In this document: piece by piece, positions 1 through 6,016 of the stretch | How the letters are laid out: every line of letters begins with the position of its first letter | Position numbering within the stretch: the stretch's first letter is position 1 | From: Alistipes sp. UBA943 | Lineage (GTDB): Bacteria > Bacteroidota > Bacteroidia > Bacteroidales > Rikenellaceae | Direction: 5' to 3' | NCBI GenBank assembly: GCA_002293345.1 | Contig: DBDB01000004.1 | Coordinates: forward strand, 24,195 to 31,508 | DNA: 7,314 nucleotides | The notes under the pieces: model-generated | What the model was told of the DNA's origin: nothing | What the model saw: the letters and a program-made list of their open reading frames with translations, nothing else | Databases searched by the model: none | Position numbers and translations under genes: made by a program

Positions 1-619
1 CGATCAGATAGTCGTTCGCCTTGTGGAAATGTCCGCATCCGAAGAATCCGCGGTGTGCGGATAGGGGTGACGGATGCACGCTGCGCAAGAGGTAGTTCCG
101 TGACGGGTCGACGTGCGATGCCTTTTGCTGTGCATAATTACCCCACAACAGATATACCAGTCCCTCCTTCGTCTCATTGATGCGTCGCACCACGGCATCG
201 GTGAAGGTCTCCCACCCGCGCCCTGCATGCGACGCCGCCTCATGGGCACGCACCGTTAACACAGCGTTCAACAACAAAACCCCTTGTTCTGCCCAACGAT
301 CAAGATTTCCACTTGGGGTCTCACCCCCAATCTCCTTAAATATATTCTGTAACGACGGTGGAAATGGCACCCCCTCGTTTACCGAGAAACACAACCCGTT
401 CGCCTGTCCGGGACCGTGATACGGATCCTGTCCGATGATGACCACCTTCAACTGATCTATCGGACACTTGTCGAACGCTCGAAAGATATTCCCTCCGCTC
501 GGATATACCGTCCGGGTGGCATACTCGTGCCGTACGAACCGGGTCAGTTTCTCGAAATAGGGCTTCTCGAACTCCTCGCCCAACAGCGCCTTCCAGTCCT
601 CCGCTATCTTTACATCCAT
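1..619 (-). CDS. ung: Uracil-DNA glycosylase, family 1 (3' end cut by window edge)
   Basis: Removes uracil from DNA (from cytosine deamination or dUTP misincorporation) as the first step of base excision repair in the cytoplasm. 206 residues are visible. GQDPYHGPGQA at residues 63-73 is the catalytic water-activating loop (Asp65, with Tyr67 excluding thymine). F78 in CFSV fits the base-stacking Phe. LLLNAVLT at 115-122 carries the uracil-recognising Asn118. HPSPLSAHRGF at 182-192 holds the catalytic His and the minor-groove Leu loop. Family members are about 220 residues, so roughly 15 C-terminal residues lie beyond position 1. The ATG at 619-617 is chosen because AGGAGAG lies 6 nt upstream and because it overlaps the trmB stop as TGATG, which implies coupled translation as the last visible gene of the ricT-trmB-ung operon. 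All key residues are present, and the family identification is very secure. Confidence 0.97.
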   Translation of the reverse strand, partial: MDVKIAEDWKALLGEEFEKPYFEKLTRFVRHEYATRTVYPSGGNIFRAFDKCPIDQLKVVIIGQDPYHGPGQANGLCFSVNEGVPFPPSLQNIFKEIGGETPSGNLDRWAEQGVLLLNAVLTVRAHEAASHAGRGWETFTDAVVRRINETKEGLVYLLWGNYAQQKASHVDPSRNYLLRSVHPSPLSAHRGFFGCGHFHKANDYLI

Positions 620-1362
620 CACAATCTCTCCTGCTCGTTATCTTTTTCGGTCGTATCGTCACCCTCCCAATCGAACGGAGGGAATTCACGGATGCCGCCC
701 AATTGGAATCTTGTGTACGTGATCGGCAGGCCGCGGTCCAAAAACATACGTTCGTAGGCCGTTTGTACCTCCACCACCCCGCCCTGGACGTTTGAATGAT
801 ACACATCGCGTTCCGTCACGTCGCACGGCAATCCGAAACGTTCGATCACCGCTTGCGTGTAGTTGAACAGGTGCTGCGAGTCGGTCTTCAGATGGATAAC
901 CCCATCGGGTGACAACAACCTCGAATATCGTTCCAAAAACAACGGTGACGTGAGGCGTTTCTTCGCACGGCGCGTCTTGAGCTGCGGATCGGGGAACGTG
1001 ATCCAAATCTCATCCACTTCACCCTCGGCGAAAAACGAGTTGATCAGTTCGATATGAGTCCTCAGAAAACCGGCATTGGGGATCCCCTCTTCCGTGACGG
1101 TTTTCGCACCACGCCACAAACGTGCCCCCTTGATGTCGACACCGATAAAATTACGCTCCGGATGGCGGCGTGCCAGCGCCACGGTATATTCACCCTTGCC
1201 ACATCCCAGTTCCAACGTGATCGGGTTGTCGTTTTTGAAGAACTTTTGTCTCCACGAACCCTTCAACTCATGCTCCCTCGAAACAACCTCATAGCAGGGG
1301 GATTCAATCAAACAATCGAACGTGAGGTTCTCGGCGAACCGGCGTAACTTATCCTTGCCCAT
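619..1362 (-). CDS. trmB: tRNA (guanine-N7-)-methyltransferase TrmB
   Basis: Transfers a methyl group from S-adenosylmethionine to N7 of G46 in the tRNA variable loop. The 247-residue protein has a Rossmann methyltransferase fold. ELGCGKGEY (51-59) is the SAM-binding motif I, VDIKGARLW (75-83) the acidic motif II, DEIWITFPDPQ (117-127) the catalytic PDP segment, followed by a basic RRAKKRLTSP stretch. LKTDSQHLFNYT (158-169) and TAYERMF (201-207) match the family's C-terminal tRNA/SAM motifs. The frame stays open 246 nt further upstream, but that part is an Arg/Ala/Thr-rich shadow of the ricT tail, so the ATG at 1362-1360 is chosen. It directly precedes the conserved MGKDKLRRFAEN start and has AGGG 5 nt upstream. 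The gene overlaps ricT by 14 nt and ung by 1 nt. The last ~15 residues form a highly charged tail (EGDDTTEKDNEQER) after the family's normal end. Confidence 0.96.
   Translation of the reverse strand: MGKDKLRRFAENLTFDCLIESPCYEVVSREHELKGSWRQKFFKNDNPITLELGCGKGEYTVALARRHPERNFIGVDIKGARLWRGAKTVTEEGIPNAGFLRTHIELINSFFAEGEVDEIWITFPDPQLKTRRAKKRLTSPLFLERYSRLLSPDGVIHLKTDSQHLFNYTQAVIERFGLPCDVTERDVYHSNVQGGVVEVQTAYERMFLDRGLPITYTRFQLGGIREFPPFDWEGDDTTEKDNEQERL
626..632 (-). promoter_or_regulatory. Ribosome binding site of ung
   Basis: AGGAGAG on the minus strand ends 6 nt before the ung ATG, inside the last codons of trmB. It is the strongest Shine-Dalgarno match in the window and supports the start at 619. 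It contrasts with the three operon-leading genes, which lack such a site. Confidence 0.6.
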
Positions 1363-2587
1363 TGCCGCCCTGTTGCTGTTTGTTGCCGCTGCCTCCGGAA
1401 CCGCCCTGCTGTCCCGATTGACCCTGCCCCTGGGCGCCGCGATTGCGGTTACGATTGCGACTCTTGTTACGGTTGCGGTTCGGACGGTTGCCACCCCCCT
1501 TGCGGTCGAAACGCGTGATGCTGTCCTCCTCGGTACGGTACGTGGGTTCCTCGACCTGCTTCTCGGCCACCGGTTCGGTGGAGAGTTTTTCGACCTTTTG
1601 TCCCGCACGGTTCAATGCCATGATCTCCTTCACACGCTCCACAGGAATCGTCACCATATTGGCCATCGAATCCTTGCTCGACGCGAACGACATTACACCC
1701 GCGAGCACGTCGGTTTTAACCAGATGGTACTCCCCATCCATCGCCTGCAAAGGTTCACGGACACGCGGCACGTTGCGGCGCGCATCGGCATAGAGGTCGT
1801 ATTCATACGCCAGGCAGCACTTCAACTTGGAACACTGTCCGGCCAATTTCTGGGGATTCAACGAGAGCTCCTGCACGCGTGCCGAACTGGTCGTGACGCT
1901 CGTAAAGTTGGCGATCCACGAGGAGCAACACAACTCGCGCCCGCAGGCACCGATACCACCGATACGTCCCGCCTCCTGTCGCGCACCGATCTGTTTCATC
2001 TCGATACGTATGTGGAACCGTTCGGCGAAGACCTTGATCAGCTCACGGAAATCGACACGTTCGTCGGCAATATAATAGAAAATCGCCTTGATCTTATCGC
2101 CCTGATACTCCACGTCGCCGATCTTCATGTTCAGTCCCATGTCGGCGGCGATCTGGCGTGCGGCGATCATCGTCTCATGCTCCTGTGCGATGGCCTCCTG
2201 CCAACGTTCGATGTCGTACGGTTTCGCGAGGCGGTAGATCTTCTTCAGTTCGCCGCCCGTCTGTGGATTGGGGATGTGAAATCCCATGCGGCGCATCTGT
2301 TTGGCCACCATGTCGCCTGTCAACGAGACGATGCCGATGTCGTGACCCGGCGAGGCCTCCACAGCCACAATATCGCCGCGTTTCAACGGCAGGTTGTTGA
2401 CGTTCTGATAGTACGAGCGGCGTGTGTTTTTGAACCGTATCTCGAAAATGTCGGTCGGCACATGCTGTGGGAAACGCTCCAGCCATGGTGTTTCGTGCAG
2501 TTTGCCCCCCTCGACAGCGGTTGCCGTATGGCCCTCCTCGGGCGTGTATCGAAACGCACAGCTTCGATTGATTCTGTTCTCTTCCAT
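1349..2587 (-). CDS. ricT: PSP1-domain protein, RicT/YaaT-like, with low-complexity Arg/Asn and Gln/Gly tail
   Basis: A 412-residue cytoplasmic protein. Residues ~45-115 hold the N-terminal part (KRGDIVAVEASPGHDIGIVSL), and ~120-200 the PSP1 core (ADERVDFRELIKVFAERFH, IEMKQIGARQEA). A six-cysteine segment follows: Cys215, 220, 221 in GACGRELCCSSW and Cys252, 257, 258 in CSKLKCCLAYEYD. In Bacillus subtilis, RicT with RicA and RicF forms an Fe-S-containing complex that acts with RNase Y in mRNA maturation. No RicA or RicF homologue lies in this window, so that role is not shown here. Residues ~361-384 are Arg/Asn repeats and 385-412 a Gly/Gln/Ser run, an apparently disordered and possibly RNA-binding tail. 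ATG 2587 is the only start codon well before the domain. The gene leads the ricT-trmB-ung operon, and trmB begins inside its tail. Family identity is secure; the exact function in Bacteroidota is uncertain. Confidence 0.9.
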   Translation of the reverse strand: MEENRINRSCAFRYTPEEGHTATAVEGGKLHETPWLERFPQHVPTDIFEIRFKNTRRSYYQNVNNLPLKRGDIVAVEASPGHDIGIVSLTGDMVAKQMRRMGFHIPNPQTGGELKKIYRLAKPYDIERWQEAIAQEHETMIAARQIAADMGLNMKIGDVEYQGDKIKAIFYYIADERVDFRELIKVFAERFHIRIEMKQIGARQEAGRIGGIGACGRELCCSSWIANFTSVTTSSARVQELSLNPQKLAGQCSKLKCCLAYEYDLYADARRNVPRVREPLQAMDGEYHLVKTDVLAGVMSFASSKDSMANMVTIPVERVKEIMALNRAGQKVEKLSTEPVAEKQVEEPTYRTEEDSITRFDRKGGGNRPNRNRNKSRNRNRNRGAQGQGQSGQQGGSGGSGNKQQQGGNGQG

Positions 2588-2593
2588 GTGGGA

Positions 2594-2623
2594 CGAATTT
2601 ACGAAAATTTTGGGGAATTGAAA
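2594..2623 (-). promoter_or_regulatory. Candidate Bacteroidota promoter of ricT-trmB-ung
   Basis: On the minus strand TAAATTCG (2601-2594) differs by one base from the TAnnTTTG -7 consensus. TTTC (2623-2620), one base off the TTTG -33 element, lies 18 nt upstream. Only TCCCAC (6 nt) separates the -7 box from the ricT ATG, so the transcript would be leaderless or nearly so. Both elements are imperfect and the region is AT-rich, so this is the weakest of the three promoter calls. Its support is that spacing and position repeat those of the two exact promoters. Confidence 0.4.
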
Positions 2624-2658
2624 AAATCGTATCTTTGTGGCCGATGTATAAATTTTCG
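2602..2658. repeat. 9-bp inverted repeat flanking the MATE -7 box
   Basis: CGAAAATTT at 2602-2610 and its exact reverse complement AAATTTTCG at 2650-2658 flank the divergent promoter region, 39 nt apart. The left arm lies in the ricT promoter spacer and overlaps the MATE -33 element; the right arm is within the first codons of the MATE gene. It could be an operator pair. Nine AT-rich matches in an AT-rich spacer can also arise by chance, so confidence is low. Confidence 0.2.
2609..2637 (+). promoter_or_regulatory. Bacteroidota-type promoter of the NorM-like MATE gene
   Basis: TATCTTTG at 2630-2637 is an exact match to the TAnnTTTG -7 element. TTTG at 2609-2612 matches the -33 element, with a 17-nt spacer that is slightly short against the usual 19-21. 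The start codon follows after only 6 nt (TGGCCG), so the expected transcription start falls at or within a few bases of the ATG. The promoter interlocks with the opposing ricT promoter. Confidence 0.7.
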
Positions 2659-4002
2659 ACTTATAAGGAACAATACAAGGCCAGTTTGAAATTGGCGCTC
2701 CCGGTGGTGATGACCCAACTGGGACAGATCTTCGTGCAGCTGGCCGATAACATTATGGTGGGACAGTACGGCGGTGAGGATCCCACACCGTTGGCCGCCA
2801 CGTCGTTCGGCAGCACGGTGGCGTTCATTCTCTTCATCGCGGCATTCGGCATCGCACTGGGTCTGACGCCGCTCGTGGGCGAGAGTTTCGCTCAGAACAA
2901 ACACCGCAAAACGGCGCGTTACCTCCAAAACGGATTGGTATTCTACACGTTGTTGGGTATCGTGACCTGCGGATTGCAATTCGCCCTCATTCCGCTCCTC
3001 TACCATTTGGGACAGCCCGCCGAGGTGGTCGAAATGGCGATTCCGTACTATACATGCCTTTCGTTGTCGATGGTGCCGTTGATGATATTCTTCACGTTCA
3101 AACAGTTCCTGGAGGGTGTGGGCAACACGACTGCCGAGATGATGGTCGTCATCGCGTGCAACGTGCTGAACGTCATCCTGAACTGGATTTTCATCTATGG
3201 ACACTGGGGTGCGCCGGAGTTGGGTGCCATGGGTGCCGGCCTGGCGACGCTGATCTCACGCCTCTTCATGCCGATCATGATCATTGCCTATTTCTATCGC
3301 AGGGCGGAGTATCGTGCCTATATGAAAGGATTTTCGTTACGCAATCTGTCGGGGATCGTGGTCCGCAAACTGGTGAAAATCGGGCTTCCCATCTCGTCAC
3401 AGATGTTCCTCGAGGCATCGGCATTCGTCGGTACGTCGCTGATGATCGGATGGCTCGGCAAGGTGGCCATCACGGCGGGACAGATCGCTATCGTGATGTC
3501 GAACTGTGCCTTCACGATCGTGCTTTCGATCGGTGCCGCGACGACGATCCGTGTGTCGCACGCCTACGGGACACGCAATTTCAAAGAGATGCGACTCGCC
3601 GCACAGGCATCATGGCACCTGGTATTGGTATGGAACGCCATTGCAGCAGCGGGTTTCCTGATTTTCCGCAACGTGCTGCCGACCTTCTTCACGCAAAATG
3701 CCGAGGTGATCGAGATCACGTCGACACTGATGATCATGATCGCACTGTTCCAGTTGGCCGACGGGTTGCAAAACGTGTCGATCGGCATCCTGCGCGGTAT
3801 GCAGGACGTACGTGTCATCGCACCGATCGCCTTTCTGTCGTATATCGTGCTGAACCTGCCGATGGGATATCTTTTCGGATTCACCTTCGGATTCGGTGCA
3901 CCGGGATTGATGTTCGGATTCACGTTCGGACTCGGTGTCGCCGCCGTATTCCTCGTTCGCCGCGTGATGAAAAATCTCAAAAGTTTTAACTCACTCGTGT
4001 AA
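2644..4002 (+). CDS. MATE family multidrug/Na+(H+) antiporter, NorM-like
   Basis: A 452-residue inner-membrane protein with about 12 hydrophobic segments, the normal MATE length. It is expected to export cationic drugs or metabolites in exchange for Na+ or H+. Family signs are LALPVVMTQLGQIFVQLADNIMVG (18-40), where Asp35 sits like the functionally important Asp36 of Vibrio cholerae NorM, LTPLVGESFAQ (74-84), FKQFLEGVGNT (152-162) and NVLNVILNWIFIYG (173-186). The frame can be opened at TTG 2635, but that codon lies inside the -7 promoter box, so ATG 2644 is used. The gene stands alone, divergent from ricT and convergent with a second MATE gene. The last membrane segment contains a near-perfect repeat of FGFTFG(F/L)G (residues ~411 and ~424). 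Substrate cannot be read from sequence. Confidence 0.93.
   Translation: MYKFSTYKEQYKASLKLALPVVMTQLGQIFVQLADNIMVGQYGGEDPTPLAATSFGSTVAFILFIAAFGIALGLTPLVGESFAQNKHRKTARYLQNGLVFYTLLGIVTCGLQFALIPLLYHLGQPAEVVEMAIPYYTCLSLSMVPLMIFFTFKQFLEGVGNTTAEMMVVIACNVLNVILNWIFIYGHWGAPELGAMGAGLATLISRLFMPIMIIAYFYRRAEYRAYMKGFSLRNLSGIVVRKLVKIGLPISSQMFLEASAFVGTSLMIGWLGKVAITAGQIAIVMSNCAFTIVLSIGAATTIRVSHAYGTRNFKEMRLAAQASWHLVLVWNAIAAAGFLIFRNVLPTFFTQNAEVIEITSTLMIMIALFQLADGLQNVSIGILRGMQDVRVIAPIAFLSYIVLNLPMGYLFGFTFGFGAPGLMFGFTFGLGVAAVFLVRRVMKNLKSFNSLV
3874..3937 (+). repeat. Imperfect 25-bp direct repeat inside the MATE gene
   Basis: Two 25-bp copies, 3874-3898 and 3913-3937, match at 23 of 25 bases with a period of 39 nt (exactly 13 codons). 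They encode FGFTFGFG and FGFTFGLG near the C-terminal membrane helix. The reading frame is kept. MATE proteins often have Gly/Phe-rich ends here, so duplication and ordinary family pattern are both possible. Confidence 0.7.
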
Positions 4003-4018
4003 CGCTCCTTTCGTCACC

Positions 4019-4077
4019 GTTTCTCTACGCAAGAAACCTTCGCCTTTCTCCGAAAAGGGTACAGGTGGGTAAAGGCG
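4019..4077. terminator. Candidate hairpins between convergent MATE genes
   Basis: The 107-nt gap between the two convergent stop codons holds several inverted repeats. These are GTTTCT/AGAAAC (4019-4024 with 4032-4037, 7-nt loop), CCTTT/AAAGG (4043-4047 with 4054-4058, 6-nt loop), and the alternative CGCCTTT/AAAGGCG (4041-4047 with 4071-4077). None is followed by a clear run of T on either strand, so this is not a textbook intrinsic terminator. The position between two gene ends is the main argument that it ends transcription from both sides. Confidence 0.35.
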
Positions 4078-4109
4078 GAAAGAAAAAGCAAACGGTTACT
4101 TCGGGAGAA

Positions 4110-5495
4110 TCAAATACAAGTTACGGCGTCGGGATGAGATCGGAGCTGTCGTATCTGGAAGATCAGCAGGGTGCCGGTGAGGAGCGATGCGGTGAGGTCG
4201 GCGATTGGCATCGAGATCCATACTCCCGTGATGCCGAGACGTGGCGGTAGGATCAGCAACAGGGGCAGGAGAAATAGCATCTGGCGTGTCAGGGATAGGA
4301 AGATGGCTTTACGGGGCTTGCCGATATATTGGAAGAAACTCGACGTGACCATCTGGAATCCTACCAGAGGCGCCATCAGCAGAACGAGTCGTAATCCTTG
4401 TGCCGCTACGGCGACCATCTGTTCGGCAGTCGTGTCGCCGACAGTCGTGTCCACGAACAGCATCGCCACCTCACGAGGCAGAAGTTGACTCACTAAAAAA
4501 CCCACCGTCATTACCCCCACGGCACAGAAAATTGTCAGCCGCAACACCTTCAATACCCGATCGAAATGCCGTGCCCCGAAGTTGAACCCGACGATGGGTT
4601 GCATGCCTTGGTTGAGGCCGCCGACAATCATCGTGAAGAGGAGCGCCACGCGGTTGATGATCCCGTAGGCACCTATCGCCACATCACCACCATTGTCACG
4701 CAGTGCCTTGTTGACGAATATCACCACCACAGACGCACACACATAGAGCAGGAACGGCGCCAAACCTATCGAGAGAATACGTCCCACGATGCGGGCTTTG
4801 AGGGTGAAGATGGAGCGCTTGAAGTGCAGGAAGCTCTTTTTCGATGCGAAATGCGACAGCGATATCGTGAGGGCGGTGGTTTGCGAGATGAGTGTCGCGG
4901 CGGCGGATCCCTGCACGCCCCACTTGAATACGAAAATAAACAATGGATTGAGGGCGCAGTTCAGCAGTACGGAGGTCAGCACGACCGCCATGGCCTTCTT
5001 GGGATATCCGGATGAGCGCAACACCTCGTTCAGCCCCAGATAAACATGCGTGACGATGGTGCCGGAGAGGATGATGGTCATGAAGTCGCGTGCGTAACCG
5101 ATCGTGGCGTCGCTCGCTCCGAAAAGGATCAGGATGGGATCGAGAAACGTGAGGGTCGTGACGGTGAATACGCTGCCGATGATCAGACATAGCAATACGA
5201 CATGCCCCAGTATCTGTTCCGCGCGGCGGCGGTTTCCCTGACCGAGACGGATGGAGATCAGTGCCGAAGCACCGATACCGACCATCGTGCCGAATGCCGC
5301 GGCGATGTTCATCAGGGGGAGGGTCAGCGCGAGACTCGATATGGCCAGCGCACCCACGCCATGCCCCAGAAAAATGCTGTCCACGATGTGGTACAGGGAC
5401 GATGAGGTCATTGCCACGATCGCAGGGATCGCGTAACGGGTCAGCAACTTGGGGATGCTGTCCGTGCCTAACGACAGGGGGGTCTGCTTGCTCAT
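4110..5495 (-). CDS. MATE family efflux transporter, MepA/DinF-like branch
   Basis: A 461-residue inner-membrane antiporter with about 12 hydrophobic segments. Family marks are SLYHIVDSIFLGHGVG (33-48, with Asp39 at the helix-1 acidic position), IRLGQGNRRRAEQILG (82-97), the strongly MepA-like NQGMQPIVGFNFGARHFDRV (295-314), SSFFQYIGKPRKA (385-397) and GVWISMPIAD (424-433). It differs clearly from the facing NorM-like MATE, so the two are not a recent duplication. ATG 5495 is chosen because AAAGGA lies 3 nt upstream and it overlaps the preceding stop as ATGA, which implies coupled translation with the phosphopantetheinyl transferase. It is the last gene of the gldE operon. Its substrate is unknown. 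The operon might suggest export of a product made by a carrier-protein pathway, but that is inference only. Confidence 0.93.
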   Translation of the reverse strand: MSKQTPLSLGTDSIPKLLTRYAIPAIVAMTSSSLYHIVDSIFLGHGVGALAISSLALTLPLMNIAAAFGTMVGIGASALISIRLGQGNRRRAEQILGHVVLLCLIIGSVFTVTTLTFLDPILILFGASDATIGYARDFMTIILSGTIVTHVYLGLNEVLRSSGYPKKAMAVVLTSVLLNCALNPLFIFVFKWGVQGSAAATLISQTTALTISLSHFASKKSFLHFKRSIFTLKARIVGRILSIGLAPFLLYVCASVVVIFVNKALRDNGGDVAIGAYGIINRVALLFTMIVGGLNQGMQPIVGFNFGARHFDRVLKVLRLTIFCAVGVMTVGFLVSQLLPREVAMLFVDTTVGDTTAEQMVAVAAQGLRLVLLMAPLVGFQMVTSSFFQYIGKPRKAIFLSLTRQMLFLLPLLLILPPRLGITGVWISMPIADLTASLLTGTLLIFQIRQLRSHPDAVTCI

Positions 5496-6016
5496 TCGTC
5501 CTTTATTATGGGGGTTCCAACTTCCAATATATAGGAGGCCAGAAAGTCCTGCCCGTCATCCGACAGGTCGATCCGCACCGGAGTTTCGTCACAAATCGAG
5601 CCATACAAAAGACACTCCTCGGAATAGGAGAGGTGTAGATCCCGCTTGAAGTCCAGTCCCTTGCGGCCGGAGTATTTGTAGAGTGTCTCCTTACCCAGCC
5701 AGAGAAGGATCGGTGGGATTTCCATCTCCCCGGGAGTGGCGATCCGTTCCACGACGTTGTCAAAATTCCGGTCGGTCGTCTCGATATCCACCGCGCACGG
5801 CTCCTCGGAGATCGCCACAGCCACCCATCCCCGGCAATGTGCTACGCCGATATGTACCCCTTTCATGTTCGTCACGATGGGCGCCCCCACCTCGTTGTAA
5901 CCGATCTCGGCACCCGGGATCTCCCTCCGGACGATCGCCCGCCACGCCGCTCCTTCGGCCTCTCGCCGTGTTTGTCCCGCTCCGACCTCGATCGGCTCGA
6001 TAAAGAGCCTACCCAT
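5492..6016 (-). CDS. 4'-phosphopantetheinyl transferase superfamily protein (Sfp-like, short)
   Basis: Expected to move the phosphopantetheine arm of coenzyme A onto a conserved Ser of acyl or peptidyl carrier proteins, turning them from apo to holo form. The 174-residue protein shows CAVDIE (74-79), giving the Mg2+/CoA-binding Asp77 and Glu79, and WLGKETLYKYSG (106-117), the W-x-x-KE-x-x-x-K signature with Lys109, Glu110 and Lys114. NEVGAPIV then GVAHCRGWVAVAIS (57-70) stands where the family usually has an SxSHS-like stretch; His60 is kept but the Ser residues are not. It is shorter than Bacillus Sfp (~224 residues). ATG 6016 overlaps the gldE stop by 8 nt, with AAGGTG 7 nt upstream. The gldE-phosphopantetheinyl transferase pairing is, as I recall, common in Bacteroidales. 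No carrier protein is encoded here, so the target is unknown; fatty-acid ACP is the default guess. Confidence 0.88.
   Translation of the reverse strand: MGRLFIEPIEVGAGQTRREAEGAAWRAIVRREIPGAEIGYNEVGAPIVTNMKGVHIGVAHCRGWVAVAISEEPCAVDIETTDRNFDNVVERIATPGEMEIPPILLWLGKETLYKYSGRKGLDFKRDLHLSYSEECLLYGSICDETPVRIDLSDDGQDFLASYILEVGTPIIKDE

Noticed and set aside
336..806. 156-codon minus-strand frame across the trmB/ung junction
   Set aside because: It overlaps two well-supported genes on the same strand in a different frame and shows no domain.
2635..2643. TTG start at 2635 for the NorM-like MATE
   Set aside because: It lies inside the -7 promoter box, so it would be upstream of the transcription start; ATG 2644 fits the family N-terminus.
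1322..2689. 455-codon open frame on the plus strand opposite ricT
   Set aside because: It is antisense to a clear PSP1-family gene, its protein is His/Arg/Leu-rich with no recognisable domain, and it runs across the divergent promoters. It is a mirror frame of GC-rich codons.
3054..3989. 311-codon open frame in another frame within the NorM-like MATE gene
   Set aside because: It is an Arg/Asp/His-rich frame-shifted reading of a hydrophobic membrane protein gene; the MATE frame is intact throughout.
4065..4250. Small plus-strand frame after the first MATE gene
   Set aside because: It mostly covers the 3' end of the convergent MATE gene, with no ribosome binding site or recognisable product.
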